A stretch of DNA of 64,000 nucleotides from Apostichopus japonicus. Lineage: Eukaryota; Echinodermata; Holothuroidea; Aspidochirotida; Stichopodidae. The notes below the pieces were generated by a model. That model did no database searches. It saw only the letters and a list, made by a program, of their open reading frames with translations, and was not told where the DNA came from. The position numbers and the translations under genes are program-made. The stretch is from assembly GCF_037975245.1 (NCBI RefSeq), contig NC_092571.1:22987917-23051916 (forward strand). The letters are read 5' to 3'. This document shows positions 1 through 11,479 of this stretch, piece after piece; the first letter of the stretch is position 1, and every line of letters begins with the position of its first letter.

Positions 1-553
1 GATACAGCTAGATCGTCTATATGTATATTCCTTCTTTGAAGTTACTTATGTTTAATTTTCACTTTTCCTATGATAATTGTCCTCCATCTATATAACTATA
101 TAAAGTTCACACAATTGTTAAGCTAGAATGTCCCAGTGTGTTATCTTGTTGCCAAGGTGAGTTCCGGGACACAGATTGGTGAGATCAGAAACTTAGATTT
201 CAGAATAAATCATGATGGTTCTACGTCACACTTCATAAAGATTGCAACCTTTTCAGGCCGTTATTTTATAACTACAATGTATTATATAGATGAATGCATG
301 TATGTCTATTTGCGTGTGTGCGTGTGTGCTCATGGAGGGCGGTGGCTTTAGGGGGTTATGTTGTAAAGTAACGAAGATATGGAGTATAGCAGAGTACCAA
401 TGGGGATGGGTCTTAGCACAATTGGGCAAAATGCGTCTCGCGGGCAAGTTTTTTGCACCCCGGCAGGAAGCCTTCAAAATCCCTGTTAATGTGTATGCGA
501 ATAGAAATATTAATAAGGTATCTTTTATAAACTTTAATTTACCATTTTCAAAG
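1..553. other. Intron/intergenic sequence upstream of secreted-family exon
   Basis: No coding segment resembling the first exon of the related gene at 43 kb is visible here, so the first exon of the 554-1296 gene probably lies upstream of the window. A GT-rich stretch occurs at about 312-330. The sequence ends in a splice acceptor (AG at 552-553). I see nothing else. Confidence 0.5.
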
Positions 554-1296
554 GAACTCTGAATTTACCTAACTACCCCATTCTTCCGGAGTTCCTTCAG
601 CCGGACGAACACGTCGTTGGCATCTCCATTGGACACCTCTCGGCCCAATCATTCATCGATACCTTAACCTGCGATGTTGCTGAAAAATACTCATTGAAAA
701 CTGCCACAATTCAATTCTTTGTGCCGTATTTGACCGGACCGGACCCTAATGATCTGCCAAATTTTAAGCTTGCTCTTAGCAGTTTTGTGTCAACGGAGAA
801 GCCATTTCTTGACCCTAACATGGCAGTACCCGCTTTTCAAGTTGAAGAACTCATCATAAATGAATTCGGAGTGAGCATGAAAGACGGAGAAGACTATTTC
901 ACTGCCTCGTGGAAAGAAGCTGAATCATGCCATATTGTTGATTACGTCATCAACGATGACGTCAATGAATATATTGATGAACTTATGTTTTCTCTTAACC
1001 ACGAATTGGACTTCTCTGCCTGTGAGTCATCTGATGTGCAGGACGTGGACATGTGCATGGCACGTGAAGAGATGAGTAGCATTTTGGCGCAGAATAGGCT
1101 CAACGCGTGCGAGTATTGGACTCCAATGGAACCCTTTACGAAATGCACACTGGAGTACTATGCTCTGGAGTCTATTTCTGAAAAATTCAAAGAGGCGAGT
1201 CTGCTCTCGGAGGAAAACACATACCCGATCGTCTTTGAGAAACAGCCTCAAGCAGTCTTTGCTGCAAATATCAAAGTTCCTTGCATTGAATTCTAG
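554..1296 (+). CDS. Last exon of a secreted protein of an unrecognised family (copy 1)
   Basis: Open exon of 743 nt (247 codons plus 2 nt) that starts right after an acceptor AG at 552-553 and ends at TAG 1294-1296. The reading begins GTLNLPNYPILPEF and ends VPCIEF. It matches the last exon of the gene at 41048-43167 along its whole length with no net length difference, including the blocks SSFVSTEKPFL, NHELDFSAC and the C-terminal PCIE. Six cysteines are shared with that copy (those in SCH, SAC, DMC, ACEY, TKC and PC), which suits a disulfide-bonded secreted protein. The entry phase needs one nucleotide from the previous exon, the same as in the other copy. No start codon is expected in this exon; the signal-peptide exon should be upstream of position 1. 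I do not recognise the domain. Equal exon length with divergent sequence argues that both copies are under selection. Confidence 0.75.
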
Positions 1297-1379
1297 CAAA
1301 TTCAATCACGATAACATATTGGTGGAGGGTAACAAACGAAGATGATTTAGTTTAGAATCTCGAAACATTTCCCGTACAT

Positions 1380-1385
1380 AATAAA
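1380..1385 (+). promoter_or_regulatory. Polyadenylation signal of copy 1
   Basis: AATAAA lies 84 nt after the stop codon of the 554-1296 exon, a usual position for the signal. Only the hexamer and its location support it. Confidence 0.45.
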
Positions 1386-3660
1386 TGTGACTAACACATA
1401 TGCTGTTATTTATGTAATACTGTAATAGGAATTTATTGATAGATCATGAACCTGGAAGAATATAAAGAGCCTACTACAAGCTCCGAAATTGTGTTTATTT
1501 AACTTACTAATTCATGTTTAAGTCAAGTGCAGTAGGTATAGGAAACAATCTAACGCAGTTAATATTCAATTAAGTTTTGCTTCCCGACTCATCCGTGACT
1601 GCCGATAGAGGTACAATTGTTGTAGAATTTGGGTGATAGGTGCTGCCCCATCTTCAATATATCAGATATATCAGATATAAATAGCCTACCCTAGTCTAGC
1701 TGAAGCCATTATTTTTTGTTAACATTTAAAGTAATCAATTACGATTGGCGTATTGTTTTTCTTTGGACGACACCTTGAAGATGTTGCGTATCTAACTTGC
1801 ATGAAGCAACCATTTTCTTCCAAATTAAGGACAATAGAGTTGCTGTATACAAATCTAGCTATTCGACATTGCTTACCTTGTAGAAGTCCTATGCAGGATG
1901 GGAAGAGTTTAGCGATATGCATGAGTAACGTTCAGAAGTAACTTGGACGATCCTCCTGGTATCAGCGTTGCTACGTTCTTTAGTTCTGCAGACAATACAT
2001 CTGGAATAAACGTTTAGTGCAAAGCCACTTGAGATTATTTTTTTAATCAGTTATCCCGTCTATAATCCATCTTAATATCTGTTAGTTGTGTGCTCCCAAG
2101 GCCACGTGTTTCTTGTCATACTATTATCGTTAAAATATACACAAGTTCGTTAGTTAATTCCCTCGGAGAAATGTGAGTTTAGTCGTTTCTGTGTCACTTC
2201 TAAAATCGCCGCACTTTCGATGCAACGATGGCAGATCTAACAACATCCCATAAATTTCCTTGCCAATGGTTCCCTTTATAAATCAAACAAAAGAAGAAAA
2301 AAATATAATTGTGAGAATTCTTTCAATATTTACGCTTGAATCACGAGCATATACAGCAGCTATAACTATGAGAGCAAAGCACATTGCTATGGACTACCAG
2401 AGCTAGATGCTTGATGACAACAAAGACCCGAGCACTCGACAAACTATGTTTGCCTAAAATCCCCACAAATCTCCGACAACATGGTAGCCTAACATCTCAA
2501 AAGTCAACATGAAAGTCTAGCCTAGCTTTTCGTGTATTCGTTCAAATTGTGTCGCAGTTAGCTGGCACTAAAGTATTTACCGAATAGTTTCGTCACTGCT
2601 GCTTTCTTTGACCACATGGTAACCTAACACCACACTAAGTATATGGGAAACCTCTCCTAACCATCGATTCGCCAAAAAAAGAAAAAGAAAAAAAGATCAC
2701 ACTCTGCGTAGCCTTGTTTACAACTTTCAATAAGCTAGAACTCGGCAATAGTTTGGAAGTTATGTGCTATGTATGGAAGCGGGAATTTAGTATCTTGCGT
2801 GTACTGTTGCTGAGACGATGGATTGGAGGTTTTCAGGAGTACTTTTCACCGATATAATATTTTCGTTTTCGGTGGTGAGTGATTTTATTCACACACGAAA
2901 ACTACATGATTAAAAGAAAGGGCACATTCGGCGAAGCAAACCAGTGTTACCAGTCTATTTCATTTAATGGGTTCTGGGTTTTACGTCGTATATATTCGGT
3001 GGCTTGACGTTAATCGCGAATAATCGCTAAACAATCGCTATTTTTGCTATTAAACGTTTAATGAACGTGCTACACGGTCGCAGCCATAGGCCGAGCCGCC
3101 CCCGTCACACAGCGAAGCTAAGGCACTGGGCCATCTTGACATATATATCGTCTACAACATTCACAAAGTACAAGTACATGATACGATCGCATCTTTTCAA
3201 CTAAAGAAGGATATACAAGAAACGCAATTGGTGTTCGATCGGGAATTTCTTTACGGGACGCAATTTTTTTCTCTAGGTACATTACTGCCAATATTGTTTA
3301 GTACCGAAAATAGCACATACTGTTCGTATAGGCCTGGTCTATAGGTTAGGCTATAATTTTCAATTGACTTCAGTGTGGTGTTAGGCTACACACAATCATG
3401 GGATGTCAGTAATGTAAAATCTGTGGCAATAAACTAGAACACAATGGATGCAAAAAATAGACCATTCTTAAGTTGCGACGGACTGTGCAAGTAAGCTCTG
3501 ATTCATACATTTCTGTCACTCTTTCTTGTTGCTTTGGAAGCCTATTGTTACGTGTTTGTAGACCCAACCCACAGCTGCCCCATTTATTTCCCCCGTGAAG
3601 TCTTGTAGTCACTGGGCTGTGAAGAATATTCAGTAGCAGCACAATTGGCAGAGGATTTGT
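1386..3660. other. Intergenic sequence, no recognised gene
   Basis: AT-rich sequence with short A-runs and no long open frame. The only candidate coding signal is a possible signal-peptide exon at 2818-2874, listed separately. I recognise no complete mobile element. Confidence 0.4.
2818..2874 (+). CDS. Candidate first coding exon with signal-peptide-like sequence
   Basis: An ATG at 2818 opens 19 codons (MDWRFSGVLFTDIIFSFSV) that end in phase 0 on a strong donor, GTG followed by GTGAGT at 2875-2880. A short, hydrophobic, phase-0 first exon is the usual shape of a secretory leader exon. I found no downstream exon to pair with it and there is no conservation evidence, so this could be chance. 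Confidence 0.18.
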
Positions 3661-3666
3661 GTTGGG

Positions 3667-3701
3667 TTTATTCACAATATTGCATTACAGTAACTCTGGC
3701 G
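3667..3701 (+). repeat. Isolated unit fragment of the 4.17 kb tandem repeat
   Basis: The stretch from GTTTATTCACAATATTGC to TAACTCT repeats the core of the array at 4172-4468. It lies about 500 bp upstream of that array, with the SINE at 3850-4066 between them. Confidence 0.5.
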
Positions 3702-3849
3702 AATTCAACAAGACCCCCCACCGTGGGAGTCGCATTTCAAATACCCAAGGGCCAACCCATCCTTTATGAAAACCTTCAACAGCGCTCTGGCCCTTCCATA
3801 AAAGTTCAGTTTCCACCACACCACCACTTTTGAAATCATGTGGTTAACG

Positions 3850-4066
3850 CTCAGTGGTTAACGCCGGTGCCTTTCGATGATAAGGTCCCGACTTCGAGTC
3901 ACTCCAAGATTAATGTATGTCGTCCAGTTACAGAGTTATTGAAAATTGATAAAATATGAATCTAAGAGACTGACTTCGGTCAGCTTGCCGCTTTGATAAG
4001 CCAATGATGGCTTCTTCCCGAGTTCCTGCTTGCATGAGGATCTAAAATACATACAACTACATATTG
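3850..4066 (+). repeat. tRNA-derived SINE, copy A
   Basis: The head carries tRNA-like internal promoter sequences: an A-box-like TCAGTGGTTAACGCCGG at about 3851 and a B-box-like ACTTCGAGTCACTCC near 3891-3905. The body (TTAATGTATGTCGTCCAGTT, then ACTGACTTCGGTCAGCTTGC) is shared with a second copy at 33203-33432. Both copies end in GAGGATCTAA followed by an ATAC-type tail. Two dispersed copies with a shared tRNA-like head, shared body and simple-repeat tail are the hallmarks of a SINE transcribed by RNA polymerase III and mobilised by a LINE. This copy's tail is short and degraded. Confidence 0.75.
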
Positions 4067-4171
4067 CCAATTGCACTTGCATTGGGAGATTTTATGCTCT
4101 TCTGTAGGGAACAACTTCAAATATGAGAATCGGGCCAATTTATTTTTTATATTGTCAATAGCCTCTGTGGC

Positions 4172-4468
4172 CAGTTACTAATTTTAACTTGTTGAACAGC
4201 GAGAAAATCTCTTCCTGGAGTTTATTCACAATATTGCATTATAGTAACTCTAAAAGAAAAATGGGATGAACAGTTACTGACTACTTTAAATTTGTTGGAC
4301 AGGGAGAAACACTCAATCTGGAGTTTATTCACAATGTTGAATTATAGTAACTCTAAAAGAAAAGTTAGATGAACAGTTACTAATTTCAGCTTGTTGGACA
4401 GGGAGAAACTGTCTATCTGGAGTTTATTCACAATATTGCATAATTATAGTAACTCTGAAACCAAAATG
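4172..4468 (+). repeat. Three-unit tandem repeat, period about 100 bp
   Basis: Units start at CAGTTACT 4172, 4271 and 4373. Each contains TTGTTGGACAGGGAGAAA (or a close variant), then GGAGTTTATTCACAAT and TATAGTAACTCT. A separate fragment of the unit lies at 3667-3701. Confidence 0.75.
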
Positions 4469-5707
4469 GTATAAAGTTGTTGTCATTCTTTTCACTCAGA
4501 CATATTTCCAGTTGCTTTTCATAAACTAAAAATAATTTAACCAAACATGTGAGTTAAGTCGAACGAATTCTTCCGTTTCTTTATGAAATTAGAGAGAAAA
4601 CTAAAGAATCTGAAGTAAAATAGCAGCAGATTGGAAATTGGATAACCCAATTAGAAAGTTATCCTGGTACACTTTCATAGTAATAATTAAAGTGGCCATG
4701 ACACGAAAATTTCAAAGTCCTATATTTTTGGGATCAATCAAAGAATGTTCTCTAGAACATGTATCAACCAATCTGCCAGTTTAAAACTTGATTTTTCAAG
4801 TCGAAAATTGAGAATGAATTTACCCTTTTCGGCGTTTGAAACTTTGTTTACTCAAAGATTTTCCGATTCGCATGACGTCATCTGACGTTGTAGTGATCAT
4901 CACCCTTTTGCATTATGGACTTGCCCACATCCTTGCGTAATCAGCAGTACTCTTCTCGCTATGCATCTTCCAGCGTGACACCACTTGCATGTAAGATTTG
5001 ATACCGGAGAGATGTACTAATCATCAGCCTTTTTAATGACTACATATCAACGCTATATTCAGCAGTAGCTGGAGCGTAATTAGTGGAGATTTTATACAGT
5101 CAAGGCATCATCATTCATCTCTTCATATTTGAGCCTACATCTCGCAATTATCTATTACAAGTCGGCGACTACGAGCAGTTGTATTCATCGTCGCCGCGAG
5201 CTACATAGCCGTTACAGTACTGTATACGCAGCGGTAGCGAGCAAGTCAGACCCTAGCATATTTACAGAGTTATTACTACTAGCGAGCAATTCTTACGTTT
5301 CGGACAAGTAACCGAATTATTATATAAATAAACATTTATCAGTTAGGAAGAGCAGTGAGTTACTACGAAGGACAGGCCTGGATTAAGTGTCAGTCTGAAT
5401 GGAGGCTCCATTACGTGAGCCACGTTTTACTGTACACACGTGAAGATATCGCTAGGCGCCGCCATCTTTGATCTTTGTTGGACCCGAACTTCGAGTGGAC
5501 ACTGCGAATTGCGGAATATCGAAGGAGTTTATTATTAATCTTAGCCTTCAACAACGTCACGTTCTGAACACATTTTGTTGTCGCTGCTTACGCTCCTCCG
5601 AACATATATATCATTCACGTACACAGTAGACAAGTACACATACCACTAGTAGTTACTAAATAAAACACCGATCACAAGTGCGATATCAAATCAAAATTTC
5701 CTGTGAA

Positions 5708-5982
5708 ATGGCGGATCCAGAACCAATTGCGGCAACCGAAGTTCAAAGTGACAATGTTTCTTCACTAGGCAGTGAAATTGGGCTATAATTAGAGTGCCCT
5801 TTCTCATATTCGAAGCAGAGAGTGAAGGCGATGATCATTCCAATATTTAACCGAACGTTGAGGGTGGAGCGGAGGTGTTAGAACCGTGTCAGTTCGAGCC
5901 TGTTAAACGAGCCGAAATTGAAGCTCCACAACATATCGAAGAAAAAATCCGTTCGAAACCATTGCAAGGAACATACAACGTG
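5708..5982 (+). pseudogene. Decayed first exon of a P2X7-like (ballast-domain) gene inside the TTAA element
   Basis: An ATG at 5708 opens MADPEPIAATEVQSDNVSS and then meets a stop (TAA at about 5788). In another frame the sequence continues as an acidic stretch, has a further TAA, and then reads EPCQFEPVKRAEIEAPQ, ending at a donor (GTAAGA at 5983). An acidic N-terminus leading to a P-x-x-F-E-P motif is what I recall of invertebrate 'P2X purinoceptor 7-like' small proteins, but that comparison is from memory. With at least one frameshift and two stops it cannot make the full protein. Confidence 0.4.
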
Positions 5983-6408
5983 GTAAGAATTTATTAACGA
6001 AGCATTTAAAAACAAAATCGAGTCCATTTTGTGCATGTGTTGTTGGAATTCGCGGAACACCCTAAACCGTATTGTGCGTTGTGTTACGGTAACTTACAAC
6101 CCATATGTAGAGTGTGTAGTACTAGTAGGGTTGGTTGCATACTGAAAGTTTGGCTCGGGGATGTAAGTTGCATTATGCAGCCATGCTAGGTAGGCATATG
6201 TGTTATTTCATACTCATTAGTACTTGGCTAGTACTTTGCCTGGAGTTTTGCAAATCAATTTTCTGAAACAAAAGAATGTTTCATGATACATGGAAGGTGT
6301 AAAATCACAACAAATGTAACCATAACTGTACATTGTATGCCTGCTTGTTATTGTGGACATCATGGGCCAACATTAATACATTTTGAACTTTCCTAAATTT
6401 TTTCCCAG

Positions 6409-6566
6409 GCAGTACAGATACATAGCCTACGGTCAACAGGTTCAATGATACTTGGGGTTCCTAGCAAGACACGTCAGGGTTGTGCTACCATCATGTGCAG
6501 TCCAAAGGATCAGAAGTGATTTTCCAGCCAATGGTCATTACACTGGATTCAAGTTGCCAGGAGAAA
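6409..6566 (+). pseudogene. P2X7 C-terminal 'ballast' domain relic
   Basis: After a pyrimidine-rich acceptor (TTTTTTCCCAG ending at 6408), the frame reads QYRYIAYGQQVQ, a TGA stop, then YLGFLARHVRVVLPSC, AVQRIRSDFPANGHYTGFKLP. This resembles the end of the cytoplasmic ballast domain of P2X7 receptors (pattern RYxAYRxF...LPSCxxxxIRxxFP...YxGFK). A TGA stands where a tryptophan is likely and the frame closes downstream. In animals this domain also occurs in stand-alone proteins without the channel. Here it lies inside the TTAA-flanked element, so it is either cargo captured by the transposon or an old host gene into which the ends fortuitously inserted; the first is simpler because the ends match as a pair. 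Confidence 0.6.
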
Positions 6567-8549
6567 ACTCATTGTATAGGAAGCCTTGGTTGAGAAATTC
6601 CTCCAGAAACACCTTTTCAAAACTACGATTGTGTTGGATTATCAATCCGTCAGGGTTCCCTCAATGTTGATATATTGAATTCAAGACTTTTAATTCAGGA
6701 TGAAAAGGTTATTTTCCAGACCCAACATCAACAATGAAAAAAAAGGCATGTTTTGAAGCATTTGGACACAAGTATTGGCGTGACCGTGATGTCATATAAT
6801 ATGTGCATAAGGGAACGGGCATTGACCTTTTTAGGGGCATTTACCTCCCAGACGTTTGATTCGTACCTTTAATCTGGAAGCCAAAATATCCATATCACCA
6901 ATGATATTTGACAGAAAAGTCATAATAAAGACCAATGGAGGCAGCAGAACTCTTGAATGTTTAGACTTTGCTTCTTCAGCAGCAGTTGGTTTGTTTTGTA
7001 GTCTTTCTTCAAAAACTCAGCAGTACACCCTGTTAATGGTCTTCGATTGTTTTAATGCGTGTGATGCTGTGTTTCACATTGCCCATCAGTGTTGTACGTG
7101 TCGTCGTGCTTGTGTAACATTTTTGCATGTGAGTTACTTCGTGCAGTGTTTCTTGGTTTAAATAACCCTTTATTGTATTTGCTTCTGGATTATTCTAATT
7201 AATTTGTCACAACAACGATTGATAGCGATGGACATGCAACTGCTTTATAGGCTTAAAGCAAAAAAATTCATGTAAGTTGTTTTCTTTTAACCTCCTTTGA
7301 TGTCACAAATTACATTAGTGTAATTTAAGAATGATAGTGTTTATGGAAAGTACAGTTTTACTTTTATGTCATATAATACAATGATTGTTGTTAATGTTAG
7401 TTCAGATTGTCCAGAATGACTGTCTAGAACTGATATTGAATAAATTTTGTTCAATGATTTAACACTTGAACTATGTTGTGTGAATTTTTGGCTCTGTGAC
7501 TTTAAAATAAATCGCTTTGAGATTTAATTAAACACCCTTTGGAATAAAATCTTATTACCTACCTATTTTGACCCATCCCCATTACCCCCACTCCCTCCAC
7601 AACATAAAACATGGTTTTGCTGGAATAGGAATAAGAAATTATTGCTATAACTAACTGATCCAGCATATTCCAGAAATAAATTGGGGCACTGAGATTTGTT
7701 CACAAGAAGATGTAACCCATCGCTTCTGAAGCTAACCTCATAGCTTATTAGTATACAATAGAGCAATGAAGGGGGTGTTAATTTAGATGATACAGTAAAA
7801 TCTCTTCGTCTATTGCGACTTCAGTGTAGTAACGCTAATACTATAGTACTACTAGTGCTCGGCGCGCTACCTCCTAAGGATCGCCACTCGCCCCATTGGA
7901 GGTTTCCTGTTCCCCGATCTGGTCTTCAGAGTAAATTGTTGTGGATTACTTGACAGAAGAATGACTCTTTTATGTCGAACCGTTAAAGTCCATTTGTTTT
8001 ATTTCATAACAAAAAGGAGGGATCGTAGTATGCTTCCGAGCTGCATACTAGCTAGGTCCAGTGAAATCGGCGCTGGTGTTGTGCACTAACTTGGTCATAA
8101 TCGCCGTGTTTTTTCGTCCTTCAGCCATGGATGAAGGCTAATTGCATGGGTAATGATATTTATGCAGCCCCCAACAACACAACGGACCGGCATTTCTCTC
8201 GGATAGTTTACAACAGTTGTAAAACAAACTTGACATTTCTAACGATATAGCGTAATACAGTGGTTGTTCTCTCAGTGTAAATGTGCGTGTATATGGAACG
8301 GTATGATCGTCGCGCATCCGATACATGCCTGGGCTTTGCACGTGTGTTCCTAACATGACGTCATCATTGTCTTGTTGTGAAATCGCATTCTCAGATATCT
8401 ATTTTCGGTTGCGAATATTAAAACGTTAATTACTAATTAGTCCTTGAGGTTTTCAAGGTGTTGAGGATAGTTTTGAACATAGATTTTCTCATAGATTCAG
8501 AGAAAGTTACTCTCGATGAGTTGGATTTTTCGTGTCATGGCCTCTTTAA

Positions 8550-9580
8550 GATAAATTGGGGCATGTCGTTTCTTTTAATTGGTTTCTTAGCTATTGGACT
8601 CTATATGAACTTGTAGTCTACTTAAGCGGGCGTAACGAAGTGTTTTACACAACTGATTTTTTTTATCACGCTCAGAGGCATAGTACGCAATGACGACATT
8701 ACCAAACAAGAAAACGATTTAAATGTATTTCAATTGCTTTTGTTTGTTTCGATTGTATTTCTTATTGTGCATGTATGTCAATTTTATTTGTTTGTATTTC
8801 AATTGTATTTCTTTGGTATTCGTATTTCGATTGCACATATATATTTTTTTAAATTTTTTGAAACATTTATCACATATCAAAACAACTGTAGTTCATACTA
8901 AGTAATCGACCTCATTAACAGAAAAGTTTAGTTAGTTCTATCAGTCACTCGTTGATAGTACAAGAAAATTTGGTATTGCTGTGGTGGGCTCAATTTAAAG
9001 TATCACAAAGTATTACTGGCCTGTTGGGGTTAAAACTGCTGGGCATTGGTTACAGAAACCCATGCAAACTGACGTTGACCTCAACGTGAACTCTATACCG
9101 TCCCACAGACGCTGAACGATTGAAAGAAAATAAAGATGAGTATCCTTATCAATCTTAAACTACTCCTCTATTTCTTCACAAAGACCATGCACGGAAACAG
9201 TTTCATTTCTCTGTTTTTTTTTACAATTTCTATATTTTTGGTTTCAACAAAAACTAAAGCACCATATATGTATGTATGCTATATGAGTTCTAAATGGCTA
9301 TATGTATGCTGGCTGATATGGTGCAACACTGCGTATTCTCACCATAATTGATCCTTTTAGGAGTTTCCTGGGATGAGTACCCGTTTTCTTTGGCAAGATG
9401 TTGCCATATTGATGTTTCTTAAGTGAATTGTAACTTTTAACTCTATTCAGCCGATACAAACTTCCTATTTAAGATATTTAACACTTTTGTCAACCTGAGC
9501 TGCAGTGTCTTGCAACACAGGCAAGCACTTTGTTACGTTGCAATGAGTTGCGCAAACCTGTTAAAGGAGATAATGACAAC
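8550..9580. other. Intergenic sequence, no recognised gene
   Basis: A T-rich stretch at about 8715-8860 has repeated TTTCAATTG/TTTCGATTG motifs (imperfect low-complexity repeat). I see no gene. The region just before 9581 may include the 5' untranslated part of the retrotransposon that follows. Confidence 0.4.
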
Positions 9581-10308
9581 ATGAAATCTAGCCAGACCCC
9601 TACTATGTCGCAGAAGAGAGGAAAGAAAGAGATCAGTGTGAGAATATTGGACTATGGATTTATCGCTCAAGATGTAATAAATGCAATTTCGGAAGATGTC
9701 GGGCATATTAACATACTCGGTTGTGTAAAAATCGGGGGTCAATGGGTTATAACTTTGAAAAAACGGCAGCGATGCAGACATGCTGCAAGAAATGGGGATA
9801 AAACTTGGAAATGAACTATGTGATGGCATGGGTGTTACAAAACATATCTTGACCATGAGCCTCTTCAACGTCCCAACATACATAAGTGACGAAGAATTTT
9901 TCAATAAATTGGAAGAATATGGCTGCCAAATTAGAACTAAGTGCACCCACAAATACTACTCAGAATTTCCCAACGTTGAAACGGGATTGATTCGTACGAC
10001 CTGAGCTGCCAGTCAATAACACAAGCCTCCCATACGCAATAACAATAGATAGTGATCACCTTAGACTGAAACACAAAGGTCAAAGCCGTGTTTGCAACCT
10101 TTGTCTCGCTCAAGACCATATAATGAGGGACTGCCCGCATTACAAGTGCAGGCAACGTTGGAAAGACAACTTAAACAGCCGCACCAACACCTACATCAAA
10201 ACCCTGCCGATTCTGGAAAGATTAAAGCAGACAAGGCGAAAAGCCATCACCAACAGACTCGTGCCAATGCAAAGAAAGATAACCCAGAACAGCATCAAAT
10301 ATATATAG
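9581..10308 (+). pseudogene. ORF1 (gag-like) relic of a non-LTR retrotransposon
   Basis: An ATG at 9581 starts MKSSQTPTMSQKRGKKEIS and the frame runs through VRILDYGFIAQDVINAI, GCVKIGGQWVITLK, then shifts frame near 9765 and continues as LQEMGIKLGNELCDGMGV and FNVPTYISDEEFFNKLEE. After a second frame break near 10000 comes a zinc knuckle, C-x2-C-x4-H-x4-C, at about 10093-10134, with a further cysteine after it. This architecture (RRM-like N-terminal half, then a CCHC knuckle) is that of ORF1 proteins of LINE elements, which bind the element RNA. At least two frameshifts make it a relic. It sits upstream of matching reverse-transcriptase fragments on the same strand, so it is read as the 5' part of one LINE. 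Confidence 0.65.
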
Positions 10309-10649
10309 GCGAAACTGTAACGAACCCTGTCATCAAGTGACGGATTTTTTACGGTCTCAAACAAAGCAAACCAAACTCCTCAACGCAGGAATAGGAACCT
10401 TAAGGCCAAATGTTTCAACCGCCAGGCGATTTAATCCGAAGGAAAAGATCAATCAAAACAGAATAAATTTTGTGTCGAATTTTTTATTACTAATTCTCTC
10501 ATTCATGGCAACATCAGACAACTATATAATATAGAATTTAGTGAAAATGTTACATGTAAGTATTACAGAATTGACTCTTATAATAATTTACCCCCAAGTC
10601 ATGGTCTTAACTTTTTATCGTAAACCCTTTGACTCATATATGTAATGTA

Positions 10650-11039
10650 TCCTTTAACACCGGAGTATTCCTCAATGCACTAAAAATTGCTAAAATTATT
10701 CCAATTTTAAAAATTATTCTATTTGCTGATGATACAAATATATTTTTTGAATAAGATGTTAATGTAAACTCATTTCATAATAAAGCTTCCTTAGAACTAG
10801 ATACATTTAATGACTGGTTTGCAGCCAATAAACTATCGCTCAACATAGACAAAACTAATTACATCGTCTTTAATACTTCCAGAACATTCAATTGGGAATC
10901 GATAACGATATTATTATGGGAGGCAAAATTCTCAAGCAAGTTAACACTACTAAGTTCTTAGTGATCCATATTGATCATAACCTTTCCTGGTGTGATCACA
11001 TTTAACAGTCTGAAATTTAAAACACTTTTTGCCACAACA
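10650..11039 (+). pseudogene. Reverse-transcriptase fragment of the same LINE, internally deleted
   Basis: LKIAKIIPIF at about 10678-10710 matches the 'AKVIPIFKKGD' block that opens the LINE reverse-transcriptase palm. The sequence then jumps straight to ILFADDTNIFFE (FADD at 10722-10733), the catalytic D-D box, so the intervening RT segment is deleted. After a stop the frame continues as NVNSFHNKASLELDTFNDW and FAANKLSLNIDKTNYIVF, a typical LINE block, then DHNLSWCDHI. The reading is cut at 11040-11044 by the insertion described next. Several stops show that it is dead. It resembles the Jockey/CR1/Rex group of LINEs, from memory. Confidence 0.7.
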
Positions 11040-11479
11040 CATATCAGTGGCGGATCCAGGATTTCGCCGAAGGGGGGGCCCAGATGGGAAATGCCTAATC
11101 GTCGTCCTGGGGGAGGGGTCTAAGGGGAGTGGGTGCCCCCCTCCCCTTTGGGAAAATTTCACAAAATATGGAGGTCCTCGGTGCAATCTGGTGCTACTTT
11201 TCGTGAAAGTTTGGAGTAAAATTTATTTCCAATAAATCATGTATTCATGGTTTGCCGGGCATATATTTGCAATTTCGAGCAATGAGCTGGGATTTACGTC
11301 TTTGGGGAGTAGGTGGTGATGCAAACTACTTTTTACCAGGCTACTCCAGGCCATTTCATCTTGGATGCACCCTTCCAGATGGAGACTATTGATACAGTCA
11401 GAGTGCCCCTCTCACCTTCACTTTATCAGAATGATGGTGTACTCTTTTTGCAAATTTATTTTACAAAAAATTACACGCA

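Larger units (their letters stand above)
4691..8545 (+). mobile_element. 3.9 kb inverted-repeat DNA transposon with TTAA duplications (piggyBac/Kolobok type)
   Basis: The left end AGTGGCCATGACACGAAAA (4691-4709) and the inverted right end AGAGGCCATGACACGAAAA (8545-8527) differ at one base. Each is flanked by TTAA (4687-4690 and 8546-8549), the target duplication typical of piggyBac and Kolobok transposons. A 219-bp element at 38855-39073 has the same ends and about 100 bp of matching sequence inside each end, which shows that the two ends here belong to one family. I could not find a transposase. The element holds a decayed P2X7-ballast-like gene (5708-5982 and 6409-6566). TGACGTCA palindromes lie near both ends (about 4875 and 8356). 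Assignment to piggyBac or Kolobok rests only on TTAA. Confidence 0.7.

Noticed and set aside
9780-10340. Host zinc-knuckle gene
   Set aside because: The frames are shifted, and a LINE reverse transcriptase relic follows on the same strand, so it is the ORF1 of that element.
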